NCBI GenBank assembly: GCA_013042825.1
Contig: JABDPL010000241.1
Span: 1 to 7,140 of the forward strand
Source of the DNA: Flavobacteriaceae bacterium
GTDB taxonomy: Bacteria; Bacteroidota; Bacteroidia; Flavobacteriales; Flavobacteriaceae
Reading direction: 5' to 3'
Length of the DNA stretch: 7,140 nucleotides
Made by a program: the position numbers and the translations under genes. This document shows positions 1 through 6,508 of this stretch, one piece after another; the stretch's first letter is position 1; each line of letters starts with the position of its first letter. The notes under the pieces are model-generated. The model ran no database searches and was not told the origin of the DNA. It saw nothing but the letters and a program-made list of their open reading frames with translations.

Positions 1-598
1 CCGCAAAATGACTCGCGGTTTCAGTCATACCGAATGTTTCATAAACCAGTGTTTTTTTCTCCTGTATATCTTCAATGAGTTTAGTTGGCACCGGGCTTCC
101 TCCAACTATGATCAATTTAAAACAATCGAGTCTTGATAAGGCATTTCTCAATTGTAAGGGCGTCATGGCACAGAAATCGTAGGGCTTATAATCTGAAAAC
201 AGCACATGATGCGCCGGGGAAGCCGTGTCAAGTTCAAGTCCGAGTATCATGGCTCTGACCAACATCATTTTGCCCGCGATATAACGCGCAGGCAGGCAAA
301 GCAATCCACGATTACCGGGTTCCAGGTTAAAATAATCACCTGTATTAATCGCCGAATTCACCAAAACCTGTTTCTGTACTGTGATAACCTTAGGATCTCC
401 TGTTGAACCCGAAGTCTTGAGGTCAACAGTATCATTGTGATCCAACCAGTTCAAAAGAAATTCACCAACCTGGATCTCATAGGGATCGCCTTCTTTTACA
501 AGGCTGTAGCCTACCTCTTTCAGGTCGTCATGACTATAATGAATTCCGTCCAGTTTAAACCGGTTGTGGACTTTATCAAATGTTGGAACTAGTCCCAT
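1..598 (-). CDS. menE: o-succinylbenzoate-CoA ligase MenE, compact form (N-terminal 199 codons; C-terminus outside window)
   Basis: This is an acyl-adenylate-forming enzyme that activates o-succinylbenzoate with ATP and CoA to OSB-CoA, the substrate of MenB. Translating the minus strand from the ATG at 598-596 gives an open frame to the window edge. It carries the phosphate-binding A3 motif TSGSTGDPK (residues 62-70), the segment CLPARYIAGKMM (about 101-112) and the A5 motif YETFGMTETASH (186-197). The in-frame TAA at 616-614 lies just upstream, so ATG 598 is the only sensible start. The A3 motif comes after about 60 residues, whereas in the E. coli enzyme about 140 residues precede it. The N-terminal subdomain is therefore much reduced, which I recall as usual for flavobacterial MenE-like proteins. 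The CPBP gene ends 67 bases upstream. The assignment rests on the AMP-binding motifs together with the men neighbours; the superfamily alone would not fix the substrate. Confidence 0.9.
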   Translation of the reverse strand, partial: MGLVPTFDKVHNRFKLDGIHYSHDDLKEVGYSLVKEGDPYEIQVGEFLLNWLDHNDTVDLKTSGSTGDPKVITVQKQVLVNSAINTGDYFNLEPGNRGLLCLPARYIAGKMMLVRAMILGLELDTASPAHHVLFSDYKPYDFCAMTPLQLRNALSRLDCFKLIIVGGSPVPTKLIEDIQEKKTLVYETFGMTETASHFA

Positions 599-665
599 AT
601 TCAGCAGATAAAATTAGTGAATTCTCATTAAAAGACTTCAATAGGCCGTTAAGATAGTGTAAAGA

Positions 666-1601
666 TTAATCATCAAGGATTTTGTAATCTTCGCTTATCG
701 GCTCGGTTACTTTCCCAAATAATTTCTCACCCCAGTTGGTCCATTTATAGCGTTTAGCCATTACAAGAAGTATGACGGGATAAAAAATCAGCACCGGAAC
801 CAATATATCCAAAAGGGTATTTTGAGCCTCCTGGGCCGTGTATCGGAAAATGGCATCCGTTTGCAGTGCAGACCAATCTGAGGTTATCAATAAGGCCGCC
901 AGAAGGTTATTCCCGAAATGAAAACCAAGAGCAAGTTCCAGGCCTTCATCCATTAAAGTCATAATACCAAGTAATAAACCCGTTCCAATATAAAAGATCA
1001 TGGTGATAAAACCCATTTCGGCGACCTCAGGATTCGCGCTATGCATCACACCGAATATGATAGAAGTAAAGAATAACGGAAACCATCGGTTCTTTACCAA
1101 AATACCGATATGCTGCATGAAATAACCGCGAAATAAATATTCTTCCAAACCGATCTGGAAAGGAAACAACACAATACTGATCAGGAATAGAATAGAGAAC
1201 TTAACGGGATCGAACTGCAGGGCGATGCCCGAAGGATCCATGGCATAGGATATGGCGAAGAATGTTAATGTTAAAATTGTTACCAATGCGAAGGAAAAAA
1301 ATATCCTGGACCAATCGATCTTTTCCCGTGCTGTAGTCAGGGACAGAATACTGCGTTGATGAATGAATTTGACGAACACGAATAGCAGGGCAAGCAGTAC
1401 TGCGAATGGTATAAGATTGATGGCCAGGTTTACATTTGCCGGTATGCTTTTCACGAATTCATAAGCGCCTTCCATATCTTCAGGACTGGAGACCAGGTAT
1501 ACGATAAAATTCACGATATACATTCCTGAGACAATTATAGCTGTGAGCAGGAACATCCACAGTTCGGTTTTTCCTTTGTAGGCTTGTTCTATATAATTCA
1601 T
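666..1601 (-). CDS. CPBP family intramembrane glutamic endopeptidase (Abi/CAAX protease-like)
   Basis: This polytopic membrane protein belongs to the CPBP (CAAX protease and bacteriocin-processing, Rce1-like) family. With the start at 1601 it has 311 residues and several hydrophobic stretches, for example around residues 14-36, 61-80, 102-120, 136-150, 197-215 and 265-282. The family motifs are all present: EEYLFR (E153, E154, R158), FGVMH (F183, H187) and HFGNN (H228, N232), so the active site looks intact. An upstream in-frame ATG at 1655 would overlap menC by 47 bases. I prefer the ATG at 1601 because it leaves a 7-base gap after the menC stop and begins just before the first membrane segment. 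The protein sits between menC and menE. Its substrate is unknown. Homologues process prenylated proteins or peptides or act in bacteriocin immunity, and no direct step in quinone synthesis is established for them. Confidence 0.88.
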   Translation of the reverse strand: MNYIEQAYKGKTELWMFLLTAIIVSGMYIVNFIVYLVSSPEDMEGAYEFVKSIPANVNLAINLIPFAVLLALLFVFVKFIHQRSILSLTTAREKIDWSRIFFSFALVTILTLTFFAISYAMDPSGIALQFDPVKFSILFLISIVLFPFQIGLEEYLFRGYFMQHIGILVKNRWFPLFFTSIIFGVMHSANPEVAEMGFITMIFYIGTGLLLGIMTLMDEGLELALGFHFGNNLLAALLITSDWSALQTDAIFRYTAQEAQNTLLDILVPVLIFYPVILLVMAKRYKWTNWGEKLFGKVTEPISEDYKILDD

Positions 1602-1608
1602 GGTTCTT

Positions 1609-2640
1609 TTAATTAAATCGCCAGTTGATTTCCGGCTCATATCGCAATGTACCATTTTTTACAACCAATGGTGATGGAATATTATTTGTGTATAATCCAC
1701 CGGTTCCCAGGCCCTGGTACATGTTTGACTTCAGATTATAGGTCCATTGGGCAATTGCATTCAAACCGATATTGCTTTCCAACGCACTGGTTACCCACCA
1801 GCCTATGTCCATACTTTCGGCCAGGTTTATCCATTCCTCCGAATCCCTGAATCCGCCAAGCAGGCTCGGCTTCAAAATGACATATTTCGGATTTATGGTT
1901 TGTAACAATTCTTGTCGTTTTGTTACATCCTCAACACCTATCAATTCTTCATCAAGTGCAATATCCAAGGGTGAATTCGCACACAACCGGGCCATTTCCT
2001 TTACCTGCCCCTGTTTGATAGGTTGCTCGATAGAATGAAGATCGAGCACACTTAATTGCTCTAGTTTGAACAGGGCATTTTCCGGTTGAAAAGCGCCATT
2101 GGCATCAACGCGAAGTTCTATGTCCTCTTTTGAAAACCGTTTACGAATTTTTCTCAGCAGATTCAGTTCGGTCTCAAAATCGATCGCTCCTATCTTCATT
2201 TTAATACATTTGAAGCCTTGATCGATCTTGGTCTGGATCTGATCTTTCATAAATTGTTCATCACCCATCCAGATCAATCCGTTAATGGGTATAAACGCTT
2301 CTCCATTCGTAAAGGCTGAAGGAAATAATTTAAAAGGATGGTCACTTTTAAGGGAATACAAGGCCATCTCCAGTCCGAATCGAATGGAGGGAAACCCCGA
2401 TAATTCCTCATAAAGCGCTCGCTGATCGTCGTTGATGTGCCCGCTAAGCCAATGGAGTTTTTCTTCGTATTCGGGCACATCATCTATGCTTAAACCGCGA
2501 AGCAAACTGCACTCACCTACCCCCTGTTTTCCATCCTCATCGATGATCAAGAACCAGCTTTCCTTACGGGTGAGTACACCGCGTGAGGTTCCACTGGGAC
2601 GTTTAAAATCGAGAATATGCTTTCTAACGGAAGCCTTCAT
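1609..2640 (-). CDS. menC: o-succinylbenzoate synthase MenC (enolase superfamily)
   Basis: MenC dehydrates SHCHC to o-succinylbenzoate in the cytoplasm. The 343-residue protein shows the muconate-lactonizing subgroup of the enolase superfamily. It has an N-terminal capping domain (about 1-115) and a barrel with the KxK catalytic motif (K147, K149), the three metal ligands D179 (in RVDANG), E205 (in IEQP) and D230 (in ALDEE), and the opposite-face lysine K257 (in ILKPSLLGG). Dipeptide epimerases and N-succinylamino acid racemases share this motif set. The OSB synthase call therefore depends on its position between men genes, which is strong. Its ATG follows the TGA stop of the hydrolase gene directly (TGAATG, no spacer), so translational coupling is likely. 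The CPBP start lies 7 bases after its stop. Confidence 0.93.
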   Translation of the reverse strand: MKASVRKHILDFKRPSGTSRGVLTRKESWFLIIDEDGKQGVGECSLLRGLSIDDVPEYEEKLHWLSGHINDDQRALYEELSGFPSIRFGLEMALYSLKSDHPFKLFPSAFTNGEAFIPINGLIWMGDEQFMKDQIQTKIDQGFKCIKMKIGAIDFETELNLLRKIRKRFSKEDIELRVDANGAFQPENALFKLEQLSVLDLHSIEQPIKQGQVKEMARLCANSPLDIALDEELIGVEDVTKRQELLQTINPKYVILKPSLLGGFRDSEEWINLAESMDIGWWVTSALESNIGLNAIAQWTYNLKSNMYQGLGTGGLYTNNIPSPLVVKNGTLRYEPEINWRFN

Positions 2641-3318
2641 TCAGATTTCGAGGGATTCACCTATTTCAAGCAGCATCAGGTCCTTGTCTTTTTCATAGAA
2701 TTTGCGTTTCGCCTGATCGTGATCAATTTCGATATAAACGAACGTATCATAGTGGTAGCCGAGTATCTTGTCGCATTCGATAAAATCACTGGCGATGATA
2801 GCATCATCCACTCCCATGGTAAAATTATCTCCAATTGGCAACACGGCCAGATCGAGGCTTGTTTGCATCGGGATTAATTTCATGTCCTGGGTTAGGGCTG
2901 TATCACCGGCGATGTAAATGGTCTTGTGCTCACCTTCAATGATAAAACCTCCGGGCTGGCCACCATAGGAACCATCGGGAAAACCAGAGGTATGAATAGC
3001 GTTGACATATTTTACCTTTCCGAAGTCAAACGTCCAACTGCCACCATGATTCATAGGATGGCCCTCCAGTCCTTTTCCCTGATAATGGGTGACGATTTCG
3101 AAGTTTGAAATAATCAAGGCCCCGGTGCGATTCGCTATGGCTTCCACATCAAGAATATGATCCTGATGTGCATGAGTCAACAGAATAAAATCAGCCTTTA
3201 ACTTATCGATATTGATGTGACTGGCGTTTGGATTTCCGGATATAAAGGGATCGACCAGCAATATGTGTGTCCCTAATTCGATCTGCAGGCAGGCATGCCC
3301 TAAAAATGTAATTTTCAT
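2641..3318 (-). CDS. UPF0173-type metal-dependent hydrolase (metallo-beta-lactamase fold)
   Basis: The 225-residue cytoplasmic protein has the usual length of the UPF0173 family of small metallo-beta-lactamase-fold hydrolases. Visible metal-site elements are the N-terminal LGHACLQIE strand (H8), THAHQDH (H49, H51, D53, H54), H109 in NAIHTSG, D139 in IAGDTAL and H189 in GYHYDTF, so a two-metal centre appears complete. The substrate is not known for most of the family. The gene lies between menA and menC, 30 bases after the menA stop, and touches the menC start. It is therefore almost certainly co-transcribed and perhaps translationally coupled with menC. A role as a thioesterase or ester hydrolase in the pathway would be possible, but nothing in the sequence proves it. 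The family assignment is firm and the function is open. Confidence 0.9.
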   Translation of the reverse strand: MKITFLGHACLQIELGTHILLVDPFISGNPNASHINIDKLKADFILLTHAHQDHILDVEAIANRTGALIISNFEIVTHYQGKGLEGHPMNHGGSWTFDFGKVKYVNAIHTSGFPDGSYGGQPGGFIIEGEHKTIYIAGDTALTQDMKLIPMQTSLDLAVLPIGDNFTMGVDDAIIASDFIECDKILGYHYDTFVYIEIDHDQAKRKFYEKDKDLMLLEIGESLEI

Positions 3319-3348
3319 CGGTCGTTAATTTAGACTTAAAATTACGAA

Positions 3349-4260
3349 TTAAATGGCATTGTATATATGCCCGAGTCCAAGTAAAAACGCCAGCAGGAAG
3401 GTTGATAGTGCTACCACTTTAAGTTGTGAATCCAGCAGGCCGGGTTGATCAGCCTTTCTCATGAAAAGCAGATGGCGTATAAGGGGAATAAATGCGATTA
3501 GGAATATGAGGTTAAATGGTGATGTATAATAAAGAACGCCCCAAATAGCGGTCAAGACCATGGCGCCAATAACTAGAAATAAATGATAGGCCTTCGCTTT
3601 CTCCCAGCCTAATTTCAAGGCCAGCGTTATTTTATTTGAAGCCTGGTCAGATTCCATATCCCGCATATTGTTCAAATTGAGAACTGCCACACTGAGCAGT
3701 CCAATAGCACAAGCGGGAAGAATGGTGACATGGTCGATTCTATGAGCAAACAACACATAAGATCCCATAACACTCAGGAGTCCGAAGAAGATAAAGACCA
3801 TTAGATCACCTAAGGAGCGATAACCATAAGCCGATTTCCCAACTGTATATTTGATGGCCGCATACACGGCCAACCCGCCAAGCCCCAGAAACAGTGCCGC
3901 ATAACCGATTCTCTTTATACCGAAGGCCATGAAAACAGTTGAGATGACCAATACGATAACAAACAGAATATTGATCCGGATGGCCCTGAACATTTCAACA
4001 GGTGTGATCAGTCCACTCTGGATGGCGCGTTCAGGCCCGATACGATCGTCGTTATCCGTTCCCTTTAACCCATCACCATAATCATTTGCCAGGTTCGACA
4101 GTATCTGCAAACTTATGGTTGTTAAAATTGCCAGTATGAAAACGATCAGATCGAACAATCCGTTATAGAACGCGAGGAATCCTCCTACGATTATTCCGGA
4201 AACCGAGAGCGGCAGGGTTCGGAGCCTGAAGGCCGATAACCACAATTTAATTTTGTTCAT
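3349..4260 (-). CDS. menA: 1,4-dihydroxy-2-naphthoate polyprenyltransferase MenA
   Basis: This integral membrane enzyme of the UbiA superfamily attaches the polyprenyl tail to DHNA with loss of CO2 to give demethylmenaquinone. Of 303 residues, most fall in hydrophobic helices (about eight or nine). The first aspartate-rich motif is NLANDYGDGLKGTDNDDRIG (residues 56-75; D60, D63, D69), close to the E. coli MenA sequence in the same place. The second is LNNMRDMESD (196-205; D201, D205). Both serve Mg-diphosphate binding in the family. The ND/GD form of motif one, with DRIGP after it, distinguishes MenA from UbiA. The ATG lies 15 bases after the menB stop, with no Shine-Dalgarno sequence between them. 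The substrate chain length cannot be read from the sequence. Confidence 0.95.
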   Translation of the reverse strand: MNKIKLWLSAFRLRTLPLSVSGIIVGGFLAFYNGLFDLIVFILAILTTISLQILSNLANDYGDGLKGTDNDDRIGPERAIQSGLITPVEMFRAIRINILFVIVLVISTVFMAFGIKRIGYAALFLGLGGLAVYAAIKYTVGKSAYGYRSLGDLMVFIFFGLLSVMGSYVLFAHRIDHVTILPACAIGLLSVAVLNLNNMRDMESDQASNKITLALKLGWEKAKAYHLFLVIGAMVLTAIWGVLYYTSPFNLIFLIAFIPLIRHLLFMRKADQPGLLDSQLKVVALSTFLLAFLLGLGHIYNAI

Positions 4261-4275
4261 ACCCAGATAAGCAGA

Positions 4276-5115
4276 TTATGGGATCCATTTTTTATTGAAA
4301 TTAGGTTTGCGCTTCTCGAGGAACGCATCCCTACCTTCTTTTGCTTCATCGGTCATATAGGCCAGTCGCGTCGCTTCACCTGCAAACACCTGCTGACCAA
4401 CCATGCCATCATCCGTAAGATTCATTGCAAATTTCAACATCTTTATGGAGGTGGGTGATTTAGCCAATATTTCCTGAGCCCATGTATAGGCCGTATTTTC
4501 GAGTTCTTCGTGTTTAACCACGGCGTTTACCATACCCATTTCACAAGCTTCATCGGCGGAATAATTTCTGCCGAGGAAGAAGATCTCCCTGGCTTTTTTC
4601 TGTCCAACCATTTTGGCCAGATATGCTGAACCGTAGCCCCCATCAAAACTGGTTACATCAGCGTCGGTCTGTTTAAAAATAGCATGTTCTTTACTCGCCA
4701 GGGTTAGGTCACATACCACGTGCAGACTGTGTCCGCCACCAACAGCCCAACCCGGAACCACAGCAATCACAACCTTAGGCATAAACCTTATCAGGCGCTG
4801 AACTTCCAGAATATTCAACCTGTGATAACCGTCCTCTCCAACGTATCCCTGGTGTCCCCTCGCCTTTTGGTCGCCACCTGAGCAAAAACTCCATACACCA
4901 TCTTTTGGCGAAGGCCCTTCGGCACTTAAGAGTACCACCCCAATGGAGGTATCCTCCTGTGCATCATAAAAAGCCTTGTATAATTCACTGGTGGTTTGTG
5001 GCCTGAAAGCGTTTCGCACTTCAGGACGATTAAAGGCTATTCTTGCAACGCCCTCAGACTTTTTATAAGTAATGTCCTCAAACTCAATTGCGGTTTTCCA
5101 TTCGATCTGTGCCAT
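4276..5115 (-). CDS. menB: 1,4-dihydroxy-2-naphthoyl-CoA synthase MenB, Asp (type II) variant
   Basis: This crotonase-superfamily enzyme performs the intramolecular Claisen (Dieckmann-type) ring closure of OSB-CoA to DHNA-CoA. The protein has 279 residues. It shows the oxyanion-hole and CoA elements FCSGGDQ (77-83) and GWAVGGGHS (122-130), the catalytic segment QTDADVTSFDGGYGSAYLA (149-167; S156, D158), and the C-terminal tail KRKPNFNKKWIP, with the QQVFAGEATRLAYMTDEA helix before it. D151 occupies the place of the bicarbonate-binding Gly156 of E. coli MenB and of Asp185 in the M. tuberculosis enzyme. It should therefore be the bicarbonate-independent type. The gene follows a 194-base gap with a probable promoter, so it may begin its own transcript that continues into menA and the genes beyond. 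Confidence 0.96.
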   Translation of the reverse strand: MAQIEWKTAIEFEDITYKKSEGVARIAFNRPEVRNAFRPQTTSELYKAFYDAQEDTSIGVVLLSAEGPSPKDGVWSFCSGGDQKARGHQGYVGEDGYHRLNILEVQRLIRFMPKVVIAVVPGWAVGGGHSLHVVCDLTLASKEHAIFKQTDADVTSFDGGYGSAYLAKMVGQKKAREIFFLGRNYSADEACEMGMVNAVVKHEELENTAYTWAQEILAKSPTSIKMLKFAMNLTDDGMVGQQVFAGEATRLAYMTDEAKEGRDAFLEKRKPNFNKKWIP

Positions 5116-5140
5116 GGGATATCTAATTGAGAAATTTTTG

Positions 5141-5169
5141 CAAAGTTAAAACTAATTTCATTAAATCAG
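5141..5169 (-). promoter_or_regulatory. Putative Bacteroidota-type promoter for menB
   Basis: On the minus strand TAACTTTG (5148-5141) matches the Bacteroidota -7 consensus TAnnTTTG exactly. The -33 position is weak: CTG (5169-5167) instead of TTG, 18 bases upstream, which is within the usual spacing range. Transcription would start near 5135, giving a 5' leader of about 20 bases before the menB ATG at 5115. The AT-rich surroundings fit. No other window gap holds as good a match. The call is by eye and not proven. Confidence 0.5.
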
Positions 5170-5191
5170 GTTGGGAGTATTCACTCCCCTG
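5167..5191. repeat. Inverted repeat overlapping the putative menB -33 element
   Basis: GGGAGT (5173-5178) and ACTCCC (5183-5188) form a perfect 6-bp stem around a 4-base loop. CAG (5167-5169) and CTG (5189-5191) extend it by 3 bp across a 3-base bulge. In the minus-strand transcript no U tract follows, so it is a poor intrinsic terminator. Because it abuts and partly covers the -33 region of the putative menB promoter, it could be a protein-binding operator or a leader structure of read-through transcripts. Chance remains possible. Confidence 0.4.
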
Positions 5192-5231
5192 TATAAACTT
5201 CAAATTAATTATAAGCCCTTACCCGATTCAC

Positions 5232-5260
5232 ATATAAGCTGCCTGGTGGCAGGCTCATAT
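5232..5260 (-). terminator. Strong stem-loop after cvfB, possible 3' end or processing hairpin
   Basis: In the minus-strand RNA the arms 5260-5248 and 5243-5232 pair over 12 positions: 11 Watson-Crick pairs and one G-U, with a single bulged C. They close an ACCA tetraloop. The hairpin begins 50 bases after the cvfB stop and lies about 85 bases before the putative menB start site. The bases after it (GUGAAUCGGG) are not a U tract. If it ends the menD-DUF2853-cvfB message, it would do so with help from a factor, or it would protect a processed 3' end. The pairing is seen directly; the role is inference. Confidence 0.35.
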
Positions 5261-5309
5261 CAATTTGAATTGGATTTGATCCCTTTCGTTTATGTCAGAA
5301 ACGATAAAT

Positions 5310-6140
5310 CTAATTGAGGCTTATCCCTTCCTCGGTTATGCTAATCTGTTTAAGCTTGTAGAGATGACCTATGGCTTTTTTGAAGCTCTTTTTACTCATC
5401 TGAAGTTGATGTTTGATATCGTCGGGTGCCGATTTATCGTTGAGCCCGAGAAAACCGTCGTTTGCCTTGAGTCGTTCAAGAACCTTGTCGGCGTTTGGCT
5501 CAATGCTTTTGTATCCGATCTGCTCTAATACGATATCCAGCTTATTATCCGGGCGGACTTTTTTCACAACGCCTTTATATCGATCACCGACATGTACATC
5601 TTTGAAAAGATCATTGGTGTGAATTAATCCGAGATGCTTATTGTTAACGATGACATACATCCCGACATCAGACGGATGCGAAATGATCACCTCCACAACA
5701 TCAAATTTCTTGAGATCCAGATTATCGTTGTTCAGGAATCGCTTGGTCTTACTCGAGGCTACCAGCCGTCCTGTTTCTTCATCCAGGTAGCAATAGACCA
5801 GATACCACTGCCCTGAGGTCATGCGGAAGGCCTGTTCTTTAAACGGACAGAATAATTCTTTTGTGAGTCCGAAATCGAGGAAGGCTCCGAATTTGGTTAG
5901 CTGACTGCAACGCAATAAGGCGAACTCACCTTTTGAAATAAACGGTTCCTCGGTTGTAGCGATGGGACGTTCCTCATTGTCGAGGTATACAAATACCCTC
6001 AGCTTATCACCAATCTGAAATCGATCGGGTACATATCGATTGGGTAACAGCACCTCATCACCTTGTTCGTCACCTAGAAAAAGTCCGGGTTCACGCTGCC
6101 GCAGTATGCTAAGTTCATTATATTCCCCTATCCCGATCAC
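5310..6140 (-). CDS. cvfB: CvfB-like S1 RNA-binding protein (YitL family), GTG start
   Basis: The 276-residue protein matches the CvfB/YitL architecture: an N-terminal S1-like barrel beginning IGEYNELSILRQREPGLFLGDE (residues 2-24 region, to about 62), a canonical S1 domain (about 68-130, with KFGAFLDFGL and ELFCPF), a third S1-like barrel (about 148-205) and a C-terminal winged helix (about 215-276). In staphylococci CvfB binds RNA and affects virulence regulation. In Bacteroidota its role is not established. The start codon is GTG (6140-6138). The family's typical N-terminus begins exactly here, and the frame offers no ATG nearby. The gene follows DUF2853 after 23 bases. It is likely the last gene of the upstream transcript unit, since a 194-base structured gap follows. 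Confidence 0.9.
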   Translation of the reverse strand: MIGIGEYNELSILRQREPGLFLGDEQGDEVLLPNRYVPDRFQIGDKLRVFVYLDNEERPIATTEEPFISKGEFALLRCSQLTKFGAFLDFGLTKELFCPFKEQAFRMTSGQWYLVYCYLDEETGRLVASSKTKRFLNNDNLDLKKFDVVEVIISHPSDVGMYVIVNNKHLGLIHTNDLFKDVHVGDRYKGVVKKVRPDNKLDIVLEQIGYKSIEPNADKVLERLKANDGFLGLNDKSAPDDIKHQLQMSKKSFKKAIGHLYKLKQISITEEGISLN

Positions 6141-6163
6141 GTTTTCAAATATTTTAGTTGGCT

Positions 6164-6502
6164 TTAAAGATAAAGCGATTCCTTTCCGAAGTGCTTCACC
6201 AGCAGATAATATACAACAGCCCTGTACTTGGTTCTATGGGTTCTTCCGTAGGTTGACAGAATATCATGGATGACATCCAGACCATCCTCTGGTTCCAGTT
6301 GGAGTTTTTCAATCAGGAACTTTTGTTTTACCCGCTCGATCTCTCCTTCTTCGGAACTGGAGATATTGCCTGAATCACGATTGTAGATCGACGGTCCCAG
6401 GCCAACGGTGATCTTTTTTAAAAGCACCATGTCCGGTTGAATGCCGAATTTTGTTTCAAGATCCCTGGCGTATTTTACGATTAACTTATCCCGTTGATTC
6501 AT
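6164..6502 (-). CDS. DUF2853 family protein
   Basis: This is a small, probably cytoplasmic and mainly helical protein of 112 residues with no signal peptide or membrane segment. The sequence fits the DUF2853 family, including the conserved core VGLGPSIYNRDSGNISSSEE (33-52), the ERVKQKFLIEKLQL stretch (55-68) and the C-terminal signature TKYRAVVYYLLVKHFGKESLYL (about 91-112). No biochemical function is known to me. The ATG lies 6 bases after the menD stop, so co-transcription with menD is nearly certain. cvfB follows 23 bases downstream. Confidence 0.88.
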   Translation of the reverse strand: MNQRDKLIVKYARDLETKFGIQPDMVLLKKITVGLGPSIYNRDSGNISSSEEGEIERVKQKFLIEKLQLEPEDGLDVIHDILSTYGRTHRTKYRAVVYYLLVKHFGKESLYL

Positions 6503-6508
6503 GATCGA

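Noticed and set aside
599..665. Possible separate promoter for menE in the 67-base gap
   Set aside because: A TAATTTTA stretch exists, but it lacks the final G, the nearest TTG is about 22 bases away, and a start there would leave almost no leader. No convincing hairpin is present either.
1602..1655. Longer start for the CPBP protein at the ATG 1655
   Set aside because: It would overlap menC by 47 bases and add 18 polar residues before the membrane region. The ATG at 1601 fits the 7-base gap and the protein's natural beginning.
2274..2483. Minus-strand 69-codon frame within menC
   Set aside because: It is an out-of-frame shadow of menC, whose own frame carries the full enolase-superfamily motif set.
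5201..5208. TTAATTTG on the minus strand as a second menB -7 element
   Set aside because: It has a mismatch at the second base and no TTG at the right distance upstream. The exact match at 5141-5148 is better placed.
5292..5528. Plus-strand open frame that begins in the gap and runs into cvfB
   Set aside because: It lies mostly antisense to a well-supported CvfB gene and its translation resembles no family. The same holds for the other plus-strand frames, such as 206-406, 1647-2038, 2432-2877, 5413-5816 and 6040-6273.
6146..6153. AATATTTG, a -7-like element just before cvfB
   Set aside because: It departs from TAnnTTTG at the first base, and transcription would begin at or inside the start codon.
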